Of a stretch of 22,213 nt of DNA, positions 8,029 through 15,545 are shown in pieces. How positions within the stretch are numbered: position 1 is the first letter of the stretch; the number at the start of each line of letters is the position of its first letter. The notes below the pieces were generated by a model, which made no database searches, was not told the DNA's origin, and was given only the letters and a program-made list of their open reading frames with translations. Position numbers and translations under genes: made by a program. The stretch comes from Candidatus Bipolaricaulota bacterium (GTDB taxonomy: Bacteria; Bipolaricaulota; Bipolaricaulia; Bipolaricaulales; Bipolaricaulaceae), in NCBI GenBank assembly GCA_021163465.1, contig JAGGWU010000155.1, forward strand, positions 1 through 22,213. The letters run 5' to 3'.

Positions 8029-8496
8029 GTGGAAGGACGGGATCGGAAGGAAGTTGAGCGCTTGGTCGCCCGGATCCGGTTGGATGAGCTCTTCCAGCAG
8101 GCCATGTCGTCGAACCTGGAAGAGGCCCGGGGTGCCTTTAGGACCCTGGAGGCTCTGTGCGCCATGGGGAGGGTGGAAGCCAAACCGTTCCTGGTGGGGC
8201 TCCTCCTCCTGGCTGGGGACGACTGGAGGCGGCGCGAAGAGCTGGTCCGAGTGATGGGGAGGTTTACCGAGCCGGGCCTGATCCATTTCCTTTGCAACGA
8301 GCTTCGTCGGGTCAAGAACTCCAACTCCACCCGTCGCTATCTCGGGGCCATTCTGGATGTCTTGGAGCGGATGCCCGCTGAGGCGGTGGAAGGGGAGCTC
8401 GAGGCGTTGCTGGAATGGGAAGGCCTATCGCGAAAGATTCGGGCCCGGGTTGAGCGGATCCTCTGGGAGATGAAGTACGGGGGCCCTCACCCCTGA
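8029..8496 (+). CDS. Hypothetical helical protein, HEAT-repeat-like
   Basis: This 155-aa cytoplasmic protein has no signal peptide or membrane segment. It is almost entirely predicted helix, with paired amphipathic helices (for example LEEARGAFRTLEALCAMGR, then RREELVRVMGRFTEPGLIHF), which suggests two or three HEAT/armadillo-like units. Such proteins are usually scaffolds or binding modules; I cannot name a partner. The GTG at 8029 is favoured because GGAGG (8015-8019) is nine bases upstream. A GTG at 8020 is also in frame but sits directly on the SD. It lies about 140 bp after thrS, which may read through, and converges on the operon that ends at 8536. The coding call is good; the function is unknown. 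Confidence 0.75.
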   Translation: MEGRDRKEVERLVARIRLDELFQQAMSSNLEEARGAFRTLEALCAMGRVEAKPFLVGLLLLAGDDWRRREELVRVMGRFTEPGLIHFLCNELRRVKNSNSTRRYLGAILDVLERMPAEAVEGELEALLEWEGLSRKIRARVERILWEMKYGGPHP

Positions 8497-8497
8497 G

Positions 8498-8522
8498 GGA
8501 GCACCGGCCGCGGGGCCGCTCC
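8498..8522. terminator. Stem-loop between convergent genes
   Basis: GGAG pairs with CTCC and CGGCC pairs with GGCCG around a GCGG loop, with a three-base bulge. The hairpin sits in the 39-bp gap between two convergent stop codons, where a bidirectional terminator would be useful. No T-run follows on either strand, so intrinsic termination is uncertain. Confidence 0.35.
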
Positions 8523-8535
8523 ATGGGGGCGCGCT

Positions 8536-8844
8536 TCAGTCGTCCCCACGCAGGCGGTGGATGCCGCAGAGGATGTTCACGTTTCGTCCCGATCTATGGC
8601 GCTCCAGGATCTCCGCGGCCCGGTCCCACAGACGATCCCGCTCCGCGGCCGAGGTGTAGCGGACGCGCATCCGAATCATGTTCTCCCCGGATTTCGTGAC
8701 CAAAGCCTCCAACACGTACTCCCGCCCACACTCCTCCAGGAGCCGGTGGATCTCCGCCAGGGTCCCTTCCAGGATCTCGCGGAGCACCGGGTCCGCCGCG
8801 GCCCGGGCTCTGATCCTGGGTTCGCCGTACCGCTCCAGCCACAT
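8536..8844 (-). CDS. Hypothetical 102-aa protein, last gene of operon
   Basis: I do not recognise this protein. It starts MWLERYGEPRIRARAAADP and is rich in Arg and Glu. A long first helix (about 15-47) is followed by a likely beta-hairpin (VLEALVTKSGENMIRMRVRY) and another amphipathic helix, so it may be a small alpha/beta fold. It has no signal peptide or membrane segment. The ATG at 8844 overlaps the TGA of the upstream TatT-like gene by one base (TGATG), so translation is probably coupled. An in-frame start at 8922 would overlap that gene by about 79 bp and is less likely. It may act with the TatT-like or HD proteins, but that rests on position alone. Confidence 0.75.
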   Translation of the reverse strand: MWLERYGEPRIRARAAADPVLREILEGTLAEIHRLLEECGREYVLEALVTKSGENMIRMRVRYTSAAERDRLWDRAAEILERHRSGRNVNILCGIHRLRGDD

Positions 8845-9671
8845 CACTCGCCCCAGAGCTCCGGATGCGCGGCGATCAGGGCCTCGGCCTCTTGTTTGGC
8901 GATCCTGTTCCAGAAGGGCCAATCCCCGATGGGGGCCTCGAGCACGTGGCCCAAAAGCTCCCGGAAGAGCTCCCCGTCCTCCTTGGGCACGGCGTAGTCG
9001 CGGGCGTAGACCACGTAGTTCTCGAGGTAACCGGGACAGAGCTCGATCGCACGCTCGAAGTATTCTCGTGCCCGCTCCAGGCTCGCACGCATGAGGAGGT
9101 TGATGATGGGCGTCGTGGCGATGTTTGCCTCGAACGCCCCCAGGGCGTGGATCGCCGAACAGCCCCAGAAGGTCTCCTCAAGCTCCGCCACCCGCTCGTA
9201 GGCCGCCTTCACCGGCTTCATCAAGCGGAAGGCGGTGAGGGGGTTGATCATCCCCAGGAGTTGCCCCTGGGCCGCGGCGTACCAAAGCAGCGCCGCCACG
9301 TCGTCGGAGGCTTTTATAGCCTCCACCAGGCCCTCTTTTCCCTCGAGCTCGGCGAATCCGGGGTCGGCCCGCAGGGCGGCCAGGGCGTAATCACGGGCCC
9401 GCTCGAAGTTCGCCTTCTTCTCCGCCTCGTCGGCCACCGATATCCCCCGCTCGTACCAGAACTGGGCCAGCCGCGAGAAAACCGCTGCGTCCTCCCCCTT
9501 TTCCGCCAAGGCTTTCTCGTAGATATCGATGAGCTGCTCCAAAACGGAAAGCTCATACCGCTGGGGGTAGAGTTCCGCGGCCGCGGGTAAGAGCCCCTCG
9601 TGTTCTCCCGAGGCCAACGCCCCAACGCCGATACAACCCAATGCCATCAAGGCCACGAACAGGCGTCTCAT
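8844..9671 (-). CDS. Secreted TatT-like (TRAP T-component) TPR protein
   Basis: This 275-aa protein resembles the TatT family (TRAP transporter T-component), helical TPR-fold periplasmic proteins first described in Treponema. The support is pattern recognition: YEKALAEKGEDAAVFSRLAQFWYE, an ALLWYAAAQGQL core, ERAREYFERAIELCPGYLENYVVYARDYAV and a final RIAKQEAEALIAAHPELW. Residues 1-21 form a signal peptide. C13 follows A-L-G, a poor lipobox, so a soluble secreted form cut near GALAS is as likely as a lipoprotein. ATG 9671 has AAGGAGG eight bases upstream, overlapping the HD gene stop. No TRAP transporter subunits are nearby, so its role here is open. A related fragment lies at 13481-13744. Confidence 0.78.
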   Translation of the reverse strand: MRRLFVALMALGCIGVGALASGEHEGLLPAAAELYPQRYELSVLEQLIDIYEKALAEKGEDAAVFSRLAQFWYERGISVADEAEKKANFERARDYALAALRADPGFAELEGKEGLVEAIKASDDVAALLWYAAAQGQLLGMINPLTAFRLMKPVKAAYERVAELEETFWGCSAIHALGAFEANIATTPIINLLMRASLERAREYFERAIELCPGYLENYVVYARDYAVPKEDGELFRELLGHVLEAPIGDWPFWNRIAKQEAEALIAAHPELWGE

Positions 9672-9687
9672 CGCTTGTTCCTCCTTT

Positions 9688-10233
9688 TCACAGGCCGAGG
9701 TCGCCCCGGATTCCCTTCATGGCCGAAAGGACTACGTCCACGAACTCCTCCAAGCTCATCCCGAGCCGCTCGCACTTGGCGATGGTCTCGCGGCTGGCGG
9801 AGCGGGCGAAGCCCTTTTCCTTGTAGCGGTTGAGGACGTTCTTTGTGGTGAGACCGGCGAGCTTTTCGGGATGCACCAGCGCCGCGGCAACGATCAGCCC
9901 CGTGAGGGGATCCACCGCGTGCAGGGCCCACTCCATGGGGGTCTCGGGTTCCTTCTTCTCCGCGTGGGCGAGGATCGCGTCCAGGATCTCCTCATCGTCG
10001 AACCCGAGCTTCCGAAGTTCCTCCACCGTGATCAGGGCGTGTTTTTCCGGGGCGTCCTTGGTCTCCTCGTAATCCAGGTCGTGGAGGAGCCCGGCCAGGC
10101 CCCACCTTTCGGGATCCCCGCCGAAGCGGGGGGCCAGGGCCCGCATCCCCGCCTCCACCGCGAGGCAGTGCTTCACCAAGTTTTTGTTCTTGATCCGCTC
10201 CGTGACTAGCTTCAGCGCCTCCTCCCGTGTCAT
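9688..10233 (-). CDS. HD-domain phosphohydrolase family protein
   Basis: This 181-aa protein has the HD metal ligands in order: H22, H51-D52 (LLHDLDYE), H90 and D108 (HAVDPLTG). HD proteins hydrolyse phosphate esters of nucleotides or related molecules. This short single-domain type (HDIG-like, similar to proteins annotated as HAD/HD hydrolases) has no assigned substrate. It is cytoplasmic. I chose the second of two adjacent ATGs (10233) because AGGAGGA then has normal spacing; 10236 is in frame and one codon longer. Its SD emerges directly from the end of the heptanucleotide repeat that follows mutS2. The stop lies 16 bp from the TatT-like start, so the two are co-transcribed. Confidence 0.85.
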   Translation of the reverse strand: MTREEALKLVTERIKNKNLVKHCLAVEAGMRALAPRFGGDPERWGLAGLLHDLDYEETKDAPEKHALITVEELRKLGFDDEEILDAILAHAEKKEPETPMEWALHAVDPLTGLIVAAALVHPEKLAGLTTKNVLNRYKEKGFARSASRETIAKCERLGMSLEEFVDVVLSAMKGIRGDLGL

Positions 10234-10240
10234 CATTCCT

Positions 10241-10275
10241 CCTTTACCCGTCACGCGTCACCCGTTACGCGTCAC
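10241..10275. repeat. Heptanucleotide repeat spanning mutS2 stop to HD-gene SD
   Basis: Read on the minus strand there are five consecutive 7-bp units: GTGACGC, then GTAACGG, GTGACGC and GTGACGG, and finally GTAAAGG. The first unit supplies the TGA stop of mutS2. The last runs into the AAAGGAGG ribosome site of the HD gene. The unit matches the family seen twice within alaS. Confidence 0.85.
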
Positions 10276-12575
10276 TCCAACTCCACGATGGTGACCCCCT
10301 CGCCCCCTTCCTCGGGCGGGGCCAAATAAAACCGCTTCACGAAGGGGATCCCTTTCAAGTACTCGTGGATAGCTTGGCGCAAAGTCCCGGTGCCCTTGCC
10401 GTGGATGATGTGGCCGGTGCGGATCCCCGAGAGGAGGAGCTTGTCGAGCCAGGCCTCCACCTCCCGCAAAGCCTCCTGGACCTTCATCCCGTGGACGTAG
10501 AGCTCCAGGTCCACCCCGCCCTTGAAGCGGACCTCGGGTTGGGGCGGCGGAGCGGTTCGAGGCACGGGTGATCGCGCGGGCTCGAGCTCCCGGGGATCGG
10601 TCCAGATGCGTTTCCCCTTGATCTCCACCTCCACCCGCTCCCCCTCCACCGCCCGCACCACCCCCAGGGCCTTGGTGGTCCGGAACCGCACGGTCTGTCC
10701 CACCTCGAACTTGGGGGCAGGGCCCGTCTTCCTCGGGGACAGGGTTTCAAGGCGTGCGGAAAGTTCCTCCAGGCGCTTGAGGGCTGCCCGCCGAGAGGAA
10801 AGACCCCCCTCCTTGGCGACGGAGATCAACCGCTCGATCTCCCGCTTGGCCTGTCTCAGCTCCTCTTCGAGCCTAACAAGTTCCCGTCCGAGTTCCGCCT
10901 TCCTCCTATCCTTTAGGCGTTCGAGTTTCCTCTCGTACTCCTCCCGCAGGTACTTCGCCCGGGAGAGTTCTTCTCCGGCCTTTCGGCGTGCCTGCTCCAG
11001 CTTCGATCGCTCCTCCATCAGGGCGCGAATGATCTCCTCGGCCTTGACCTCGCCGGCGGTGAACTTGCCCTTGGCCCGCTCCACTATCTCCGGGGAAAGG
11101 CCCAGACGTTCGGCGATGATCAGGGCGCAGGAGCTCCCCGGCACCCCCTCCAGCACCCGGTATGTAGGCGAGAGGGTCTCAAGGTCGAATTCCATGGAGC
11201 AGGACTTCACCTCGGGGTGCATGATGGCGAAGTTCTTGAGCGGGGTGAGGTGTGTCGCCACCGCCACCGTGGCCCCGGTGGAGAGGAGGTACTCCAGGAT
11301 CGCCAACCCCAGCGCCGCCCCCTCCTGGGGGTCGGTCCCGGCGCCGAGCTCATCGAGGAGGACCAGGGTATCGGCATCCGCCTCGCCCAATATCCCCACA
11401 ATGTTCTTCATGTGGGAGGAGAAGGTAGAGAGGGATTGCTCTATCGACTGCTCCTCGCCGATATCGGAACGGACCTTCCGGAAGACCCGGAGGCGGGTCC
11501 TGGGCGAGGCCGGGAGGGGAACCCCGGCCTGGGCGAGGAGGGCGAAGAGCCCGATGGTCTTCAGGGTGACCGTCTTCCCGCCGGTGTTGGGACCGGTGAT
11601 CACCACCATCCGCTGGGGATCGCCAATGGAGATGGTGATGGGGACTGCCCGCTCCCCCAAAAGCGGATGCCGCGCCTCCACCAGTTCCACCGGGCCCCGC
11701 TCGTCCAATGCCGGGATGACGGCGTCCTCCTTCTCGGCATAGCGGGCCCGGGCGAAGAGGGAATCTATCCGGGCGAGGATCTCGGTGTCGCGCAAAAGGT
11801 CCCGCTCTTCGTCGTGGAGCCGGGCCACGAGCTCCACCCGGATCCGGCGGATCTCGCGCTCGATCTCGTCCTCCAGCTCCCGGAGGCGGTTGTTGTCCCG
11901 GACGGCCGAGGCGGGCTCGGCGAAGACGGTCTGTCCCGTGGCGGAGGTATCGTGCACCACCAACTCCACCAACCCCTGGGCCCCGGACTTCATGGGAACA
12001 ACAAGCCTCCCCCCCCGCTGGGTGATCACCGGGTCCTGGACCAGCTCCCGGTGGGAGTCGATGAAGGAACGGAGGTGTTTGGTGAGGGCACGAACAAGCT
12101 CCCGACGCTGGCGGTGGAGGAGCCGAAGCGTGGGGGTGGCGTCCTCACGGATCCTCCCGTGTTCGTCGATCATCCGGCGGATGGAGGCAAGGAGGGAGCG
12201 CTGATCCGAGAGCTTCTCCACCAAACGCGAGAGTTTGGGATAACGGGGGCTCGAGAGCTCCATCCGTACCCGCATCGCTGCTTCGATGAAATCGGCCACC
12301 ACAAGGAGCTTCTCGGGATCGAGATCCCCGTGTTCCCGGGCCTCCTTGAGGATGGGGCGGATATCGAGTAACCCGCCGGGGACGAACCCCCGCCGCACCG
12401 CCTCCCGCATCTCCTCCACCAGGGCGTACTCCCTCCCGATCGCTTCGAGATCCTCCAGCGGCTCGAGGGCGAGGACCGCCTCCCGGCCCAGGGTAGAGGC
12501 GGCGTGGGAGGCGATGAGCTCCAGGACCTTCCCGTACTCCAGGTCCCGCAGCGTCCGCTCGTTGACGACGCCCAT
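10272..12575 (-). CDS. mutS2: MutS2 family ATPase with Smr domain
   Basis: This is a 767-aa full-length MutS2. The family acts in recombination control and ribosome rescue rather than mismatch repair. The lever/clamp region comes first. The ATPase domain carries Walker A GPNTGGKT (328-335), Walker B LVLLDE (404-409) and LGAGTDPQEGAAL. A long charged coiled coil spans about 510-590. A KOW-like module (about 622-665) follows, then a C-terminal Smr nuclease-like domain (688-767) with LELYVHGM and IIHGKGTGTLR. The start ATG 12575 abuts the TAG of the fabK-like gene with no spacer, which implies translational coupling. The stop is embedded in a heptanucleotide repeat. The identity is firm. Confidence 0.96.
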   Translation of the reverse strand: MGVVNERTLRDLEYGKVLELIASHAASTLGREAVLALEPLEDLEAIGREYALVEEMREAVRRGFVPGGLLDIRPILKEAREHGDLDPEKLLVVADFIEAAMRVRMELSSPRYPKLSRLVEKLSDQRSLLASIRRMIDEHGRIREDATPTLRLLHRQRRELVRALTKHLRSFIDSHRELVQDPVITQRGGRLVVPMKSGAQGLVELVVHDTSATGQTVFAEPASAVRDNNRLRELEDEIEREIRRIRVELVARLHDEERDLLRDTEILARIDSLFARARYAEKEDAVIPALDERGPVELVEARHPLLGERAVPITISIGDPQRMVVITGPNTGGKTVTLKTIGLFALLAQAGVPLPASPRTRLRVFRKVRSDIGEEQSIEQSLSTFSSHMKNIVGILGEADADTLVLLDELGAGTDPQEGAALGLAILEYLLSTGATVAVATHLTPLKNFAIMHPEVKSCSMEFDLETLSPTYRVLEGVPGSSCALIIAERLGLSPEIVERAKGKFTAGEVKAEEIIRALMEERSKLEQARRKAGEELSRAKYLREEYERKLERLKDRRKAELGRELVRLEEELRQAKREIERLISVAKEGGLSSRRAALKRLEELSARLETLSPRKTGPAPKFEVGQTVRFRTTKALGVVRAVEGERVEVEIKGKRIWTDPRELEPARSPVPRTAPPPQPEVRFKGGVDLELYVHGMKVQEALREVEAWLDKLLLSGIRTGHIIHGKGTGTLRQAIHEYLKGIPFVKRFYLAPPEEGGEGVTIVELE

Positions 12576-13412
12576 CTAGAAATCGAGGCCCCGGGAGAGG
12601 ATCCCCCGGGCCTCCTTTACCATGTCTTCGATGATCTCCCGTACGGGCTTTATCTCGCGGATGAGCCCGGCGATTTGGCCCGCCATAAGCGACCCTGTTT
12701 CGAGGTCCCCATCGTACACCGCCCTTCTAAGTCCCCCCACCGCCAACGATTCGAACTCTTCCGGGTCGCGGCCTTCGGCCTCGTAGCGGGCCAGGGTCTT
12801 GGTGAGCTTGTTCACGAGGCACCTGACCGGGCGACCTAGGGTCCGGCCGGTGACGATGGTGTCCCGATCTTTGGCCTTGAGGATCGCCTGCTTGTAGTTA
12901 GGGTGAACCGGTGCCTCCTCCGAGGCCACGAACCGGGTCCCCACCTGGGGCACCAGGGCCATCGTGGTTATGGTGCCGATGTGTCCCCCGGACTCCATCC
13001 CCTCGGCGATCACCCCGTCCGCCCCGTACTTCTCCACCCTCACCGCCAAGTTCACCGCGGGGATCACGGGGAAGACCTTTATCCCCGCGGATTTGAGTTT
13101 GTCCATGTACTTGGCGGGGCTCCCGGCGCCGGTGGTGACAAGCGCCACCCGTTCCCTCACCACCACCTCCACCTGCTCCGGGACATTGGGGTCCATGAGC
13201 ATGAGGTTCACCCCGAAGGGCTTATCGGTGAGCCTTCTCACCTCGGCGATCTCCCGTTCCAGGTCCTCGGGGGACATGCCCCCTGCTCCGATGATCCCGA
13301 GCCCCCCGGCCTCGGAGACGGCGGCCACCAACGGGGCCCGCGCCACGTGGGCCATCCCCCCCGAGAATATGGGATATTTGACTCCCAGCATTTCACAAAT
13401 CCGGTTTGCCAT
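12576..13412 (-). CDS. fabK: FabK-like enoyl-ACP reductase with internal deletion
   Basis: From ATG 13412 this 278-aa protein aligns nearly end to end with FabK, the FMN-dependent enoyl-ACP reductase of fatty-acid synthesis (nitronate monooxygenase-like TIM barrel). Matches include YPIFSGGMAHVA, TDKPFGVNLML, VTTGAGSPAKYM, AEGMESGGHIG with H144 at the same number as the S. pneumoniae catalytic His, HPNYKQAILKA and SLMAGQIAGL. After LVPQV157 the sequence jumps straight to GTRFVASEE. Relative to S. pneumoniae FabK, recalled from memory, about 33 residues are missing, including the PVIAAGGIADG flavin-phosphate segment. An upstream in-frame ATG at 13469 would add 19 unrelated residues without an SD; 13412 has GGAG close by. 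It is the first gene of the mutS2 operon. It may be inactive or an assembly error. Confidence 0.85.
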   Translation of the reverse strand: MANRICEMLGVKYPIFSGGMAHVARAPLVAAVSEAGGLGIIGAGGMSPEDLEREIAEVRRLTDKPFGVNLMLMDPNVPEQVEVVVRERVALVTTGAGSPAKYMDKLKSAGIKVFPVIPAVNLAVRVEKYGADGVIAEGMESGGHIGTITTMALVPQVGTRFVASEEAPVHPNYKQAILKAKDRDTIVTGRTLGRPVRCLVNKLTKTLARYEAEGRDPEEFESLAVGGLRRAVYDGDLETGSLMAGQIAGLIREIKPVREIIEDMVKEARGILSRGLDF

Positions 13413-13480
13413 GGCTCCAAAATATACCCCACTTCTCCCCCGAGACACTACCACCGCATAGCGGCTCATTTAAAGGTCAT

Positions 13481-13744
13481 CCAAAGAACTTGGCCGAAGG
13501 CGTAATAGACCGACTCATGCTGGGGATGGTGAACAAAACGGGCAAGCTGGATGCCCGGGGCCTCAACAAGCTCCATGCCATCGTGGAGCGCTGTATCGAG
13601 CTTGATCCCGGATTCGAGTACGGGGGGCCGTTCAGGGTCCTGGCCGCCTATTGAGCCAAGCACCCCTTCGGGAAGGACCACGACAGGGTGAAGGAGCTCC
13701 CCACCCGGGCGGCGGAGCCCCTGGCGGAGGTGGAGCAGTTACCC
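13481..13744 (+). pseudogene. Decayed TatT/TPR-like gene remnant
   Basis: The plus-strand frame reads GVIDRLMLGMVNKTGKLD, LDPGFEYGGPFRVLAAY, a TGA at 13652-13654, then continues in the same frame as AKHPFGKDHDRVKEL. The LDP-x-FEYGGP-x-RVL pattern followed by a YYAKxPFG-like segment is typical of TatT/TPR-type secreted proteins, so the TGA replaces one residue, probably Trp or Tyr. The N-terminal half is absent and the 3' end runs into the convergent exporter permease gene. It is probably a paralogue of the intact gene at 8844-9671. I treat it as dead because TGA is a normal stop in this genome (thrS, gyrA, tyrS). Confidence 0.6.
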
Positions 13745-14572
13745 CGAGCGCTTGAGCCGGCCCGTCCGCTTGGCGTAGCGCTCCGCGAGCGAAAAGACCC
13801 AGGTGCCGAAGAGGATCATGGCCAGGCCGCCCAGGAAAAGGAGCACGAGCGGGCGGGCCGCGTCCCCCAATCCCCTCCCTTCTAAGATCGCCTCCCGCAA
13901 CCCCCGGATGACGTAGGTGGCCGGGGAGGCCCGGGCCAAAAACTGCAGCCACCCCGGGAGGACCTCCACCGGGTAGTAGACGCCGGAAACGAGGAGAAGG
14001 AGCGCCGCCACCACGTTGGTCATCTGCACCCCACGTTCGGGGAAAAGGAGCGGCATCACCGCCGCCAGGATCCCGAACCCGGTGAAGGAGATGCTCCCCA
14101 CGAAAAGCCACAAGGTCGCCGCCCCGAGGTCCGCACCCGCGAGGTCCAGGTCGAAGAAGAGGGCGGCCGCGGCGAGGATGAGCAGGGTCCTCGCGATCCC
14201 GTAGACCACCGCGAACAGGCTCGTTCCAACGAGGTGCGTCAACCGCGAGCTCGGCGCCATAAAGGTGTACTCGATCGTTCCCTCCCACCGCTCCCAGGCC
14301 ACCATCTCGGAGATCACGTAGAAGATCTGGGAAAGATACGACCAAACGAGCGTCCCCACGAGGAGGTACAGGGTGAGGTAGTTCCCGTCCACCCCCGGCC
14401 CGGACAGCCTCTCCGTTCCCAGGCCGATGTAAGCCACGGCGAGGGAGCTCGTGAGGGAATAGACGAACCAAACCAACTCCCAGCCCCAGTAGCGCTTGGT
14501 GAGGTGGACGTTGCGGGCCACGAACCCCCATGTGGCGATTAGCTCCCGTCTAAGTGGCCTCAGGCCCCTCAT
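13739..14572 (-). CDS. ABC-2 type exporter permease
   Basis: This 277-aa integral membrane protein has about six hydrophobic segments: roughly 32-52, 68-90, 115-140, 150-175, 183-200 and 245-266. It shows the ABC-2 layout, with a cytoplasmic loop EMVAWERWEGTIEYTFMAP after the second helix and the SGVYYPVEVLPGWLQFLARASPATYVIRGLREAIL segment before the last helix. It forms the channel for the ATPase gene upstream, overlapping it by 23 bp (ATG 14572 inside the ATPase 3' end). Such pairs export drugs, lipids or polysaccharides; no substrate can be read from the sequence. Its 3' end overlaps the plus-strand TatT-like remnant by a few bases. Confidence 0.92.
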   Translation of the reverse strand: MRGLRPLRRELIATWGFVARNVHLTKRYWGWELVWFVYSLTSSLAVAYIGLGTERLSGPGVDGNYLTLYLLVGTLVWSYLSQIFYVISEMVAWERWEGTIEYTFMAPSSRLTHLVGTSLFAVVYGIARTLLILAAAALFFDLDLAGADLGAATLWLFVGSISFTGFGILAAVMPLLFPERGVQMTNVVAALLLLVSGVYYPVEVLPGWLQFLARASPATYVIRGLREAILEGRGLGDAARPLVLLFLGGLAMILFGTWVFSLAERYAKRTGRLKRSG

Positions 14573-15338
14573 CGTCCCCCCATTCCTTTCCGGTGACCGC
14601 GAAGAATACGTCTTCCATGGTGGCCTCGGAGCCGTCGCAGCTTACCCGGGCCTTGAGGGCGGCGGGCGTGCCTTGGGCCACGATCCTGCCTTCGTCCAGG
14701 ATCGCGACCCTATCGCAGATGCGGTCGGCCTCTTCCATGTCGTGGGTGGTGAGGAAGACGGTGGTCCCCTCCCGTTCCCTCAGCTCAAGGATCAACTCCT
14801 GGACCTCGCGTTTGGAGCGGGGGTCGAGGCCAGTGGTGGGCTCATCCAGGAGGAGAAGCCGCGGCGGATGCAAGAAGGCCCGGGCGACGGCCACCTTCTG
14901 CTGCTGACCCCGGGAGAGCTGTTCCATGGGCTTCCCGATCCGATCGGGAGGGAGCCCCAGACGCGAAAAGAGCTCCCTTGCCCGCCTGGCCGCGATCCTC
15001 CCCGGGATCCCGTAGAGCCGGGCCCCGTAGAGGAGGTTTTCCATGGGGGAAAGCTTCTTGAAGAACGCGGCCTCGGCGGAGACCCGGTGTATCAGCTCCC
15101 GGACCTTCCAGGCTTCCCGCACGACATCGTGGCCGAATACCCGCACCTCGCCGGCGTCGGGAAGGAGGAGGGTGGCCACGATCCGGACGAGGGTCGATTT
15201 CCCGGAGCCGTTGGGCCCCAGGACCCCGTAGATCTCGCCTGGGGCCACCCTGAGCCCGATCCCCCGCAAGGCGTAAACTTCTCCTCTGCGACCCTTCACG
15301 AACCTTTTCTCGAGATCCCTTATCGAGAGGGCATCCAT
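14550..15338 (-). CDS. ABC-2 exporter ATPase
   Basis: This 262-aa nucleotide-binding subunit powers the permease that follows. Walker A is GPNGSGKS (41-48), the signature is LSRGQ (141-145), and Walker B is LLLLDEP (161-167) followed by TTGLDP. The Q-loop position reads VSAEAAFFKKLSPMENL, with alanine where glutamine is usual; from memory a subgroup of ABC-2 ATPases has such a VSAE form, so this need not mean loss of function. ATG 15338 has GGAGG with good spacing. The gene is in a two-gene operon with the permease and reads away from kbl. The substrate is unknown. Confidence 0.93.
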   Translation of the reverse strand: MDALSIRDLEKRFVKGRRGEVYALRGIGLRVAPGEIYGVLGPNGSGKSTLVRIVATLLLPDAGEVRVFGHDVVREAWKVRELIHRVSAEAAFFKKLSPMENLLYGARLYGIPGRIAARRARELFSRLGLPPDRIGKPMEQLSRGQQQKVAVARAFLHPPRLLLLDEPTTGLDPRSKREVQELILELREREGTTVFLTTHDMEEADRICDRVAILDEGRIVAQGTPAALKARVSCDGSEATMEDVFFAVTGKEWGDDEGPEAT

Positions 15339-15395
15339 ATGACCTCCGCAATACGTGAGTCAAAGGGAAACACCTCGGGGCATCTGCCCCTCCGC

Positions 15396-15423
15396 GGGAT
15401 AACGCCGAGGGCAAAAAGGTCAA
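15396..15423 (-). promoter_or_regulatory. Candidate promoter for ABC-2 exporter operon
   Basis: On the minus strand TTGACC (15423-15418) and TATCCC (15401-15396) are separated by 16 bases. The -35 box is good (5/6) and the -10 weak (3/6). It lies about 58 bases upstream of the ATPase ATG, in the 207-bp gap after kbl. Confidence 0.3.
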
Positions 15424-15490
15424 CCTCTCATAAAGGACCGCCTCAATTTTTAAGTTTATCCCGTCCCTCACGGAGGACAAAGGAGCGGAA

Positions 15491-15519
15491 CCCGTTGGCG
15501 AAGAATGTTTCGCCACGGG
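15491..15519 (-). terminator. Stem-loop downstream of kbl
   Basis: TGGCGAA (15496-15502) pairs with TTCGCCA (15509-15515) around a six-base loop, and CCCG/CGGG extends the stem past one bulged base. It begins 27 bp after the kbl stop. Only a broken T-rich stretch follows on the minus strand, so termination is plausible but unproven. Confidence 0.4.
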
Positions 15520-15545
15520 GTATGTCTTCCCCGCCGACGCGGGCG

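Noticed and set aside
8845..8922. Longer start of the 102-aa protein
   Set aside because: It would overlap the TatT-like gene by about 79 bp; the TGATG junction gives a better start at 8844.
12941..12950. Possibility that the FabK-like gap is just family length variation
   Set aside because: Flanking alignment is ungapped and includes the catalytic His at the same number; the lost block is a core barrel strand rather than a loop, so I keep it as a finding.
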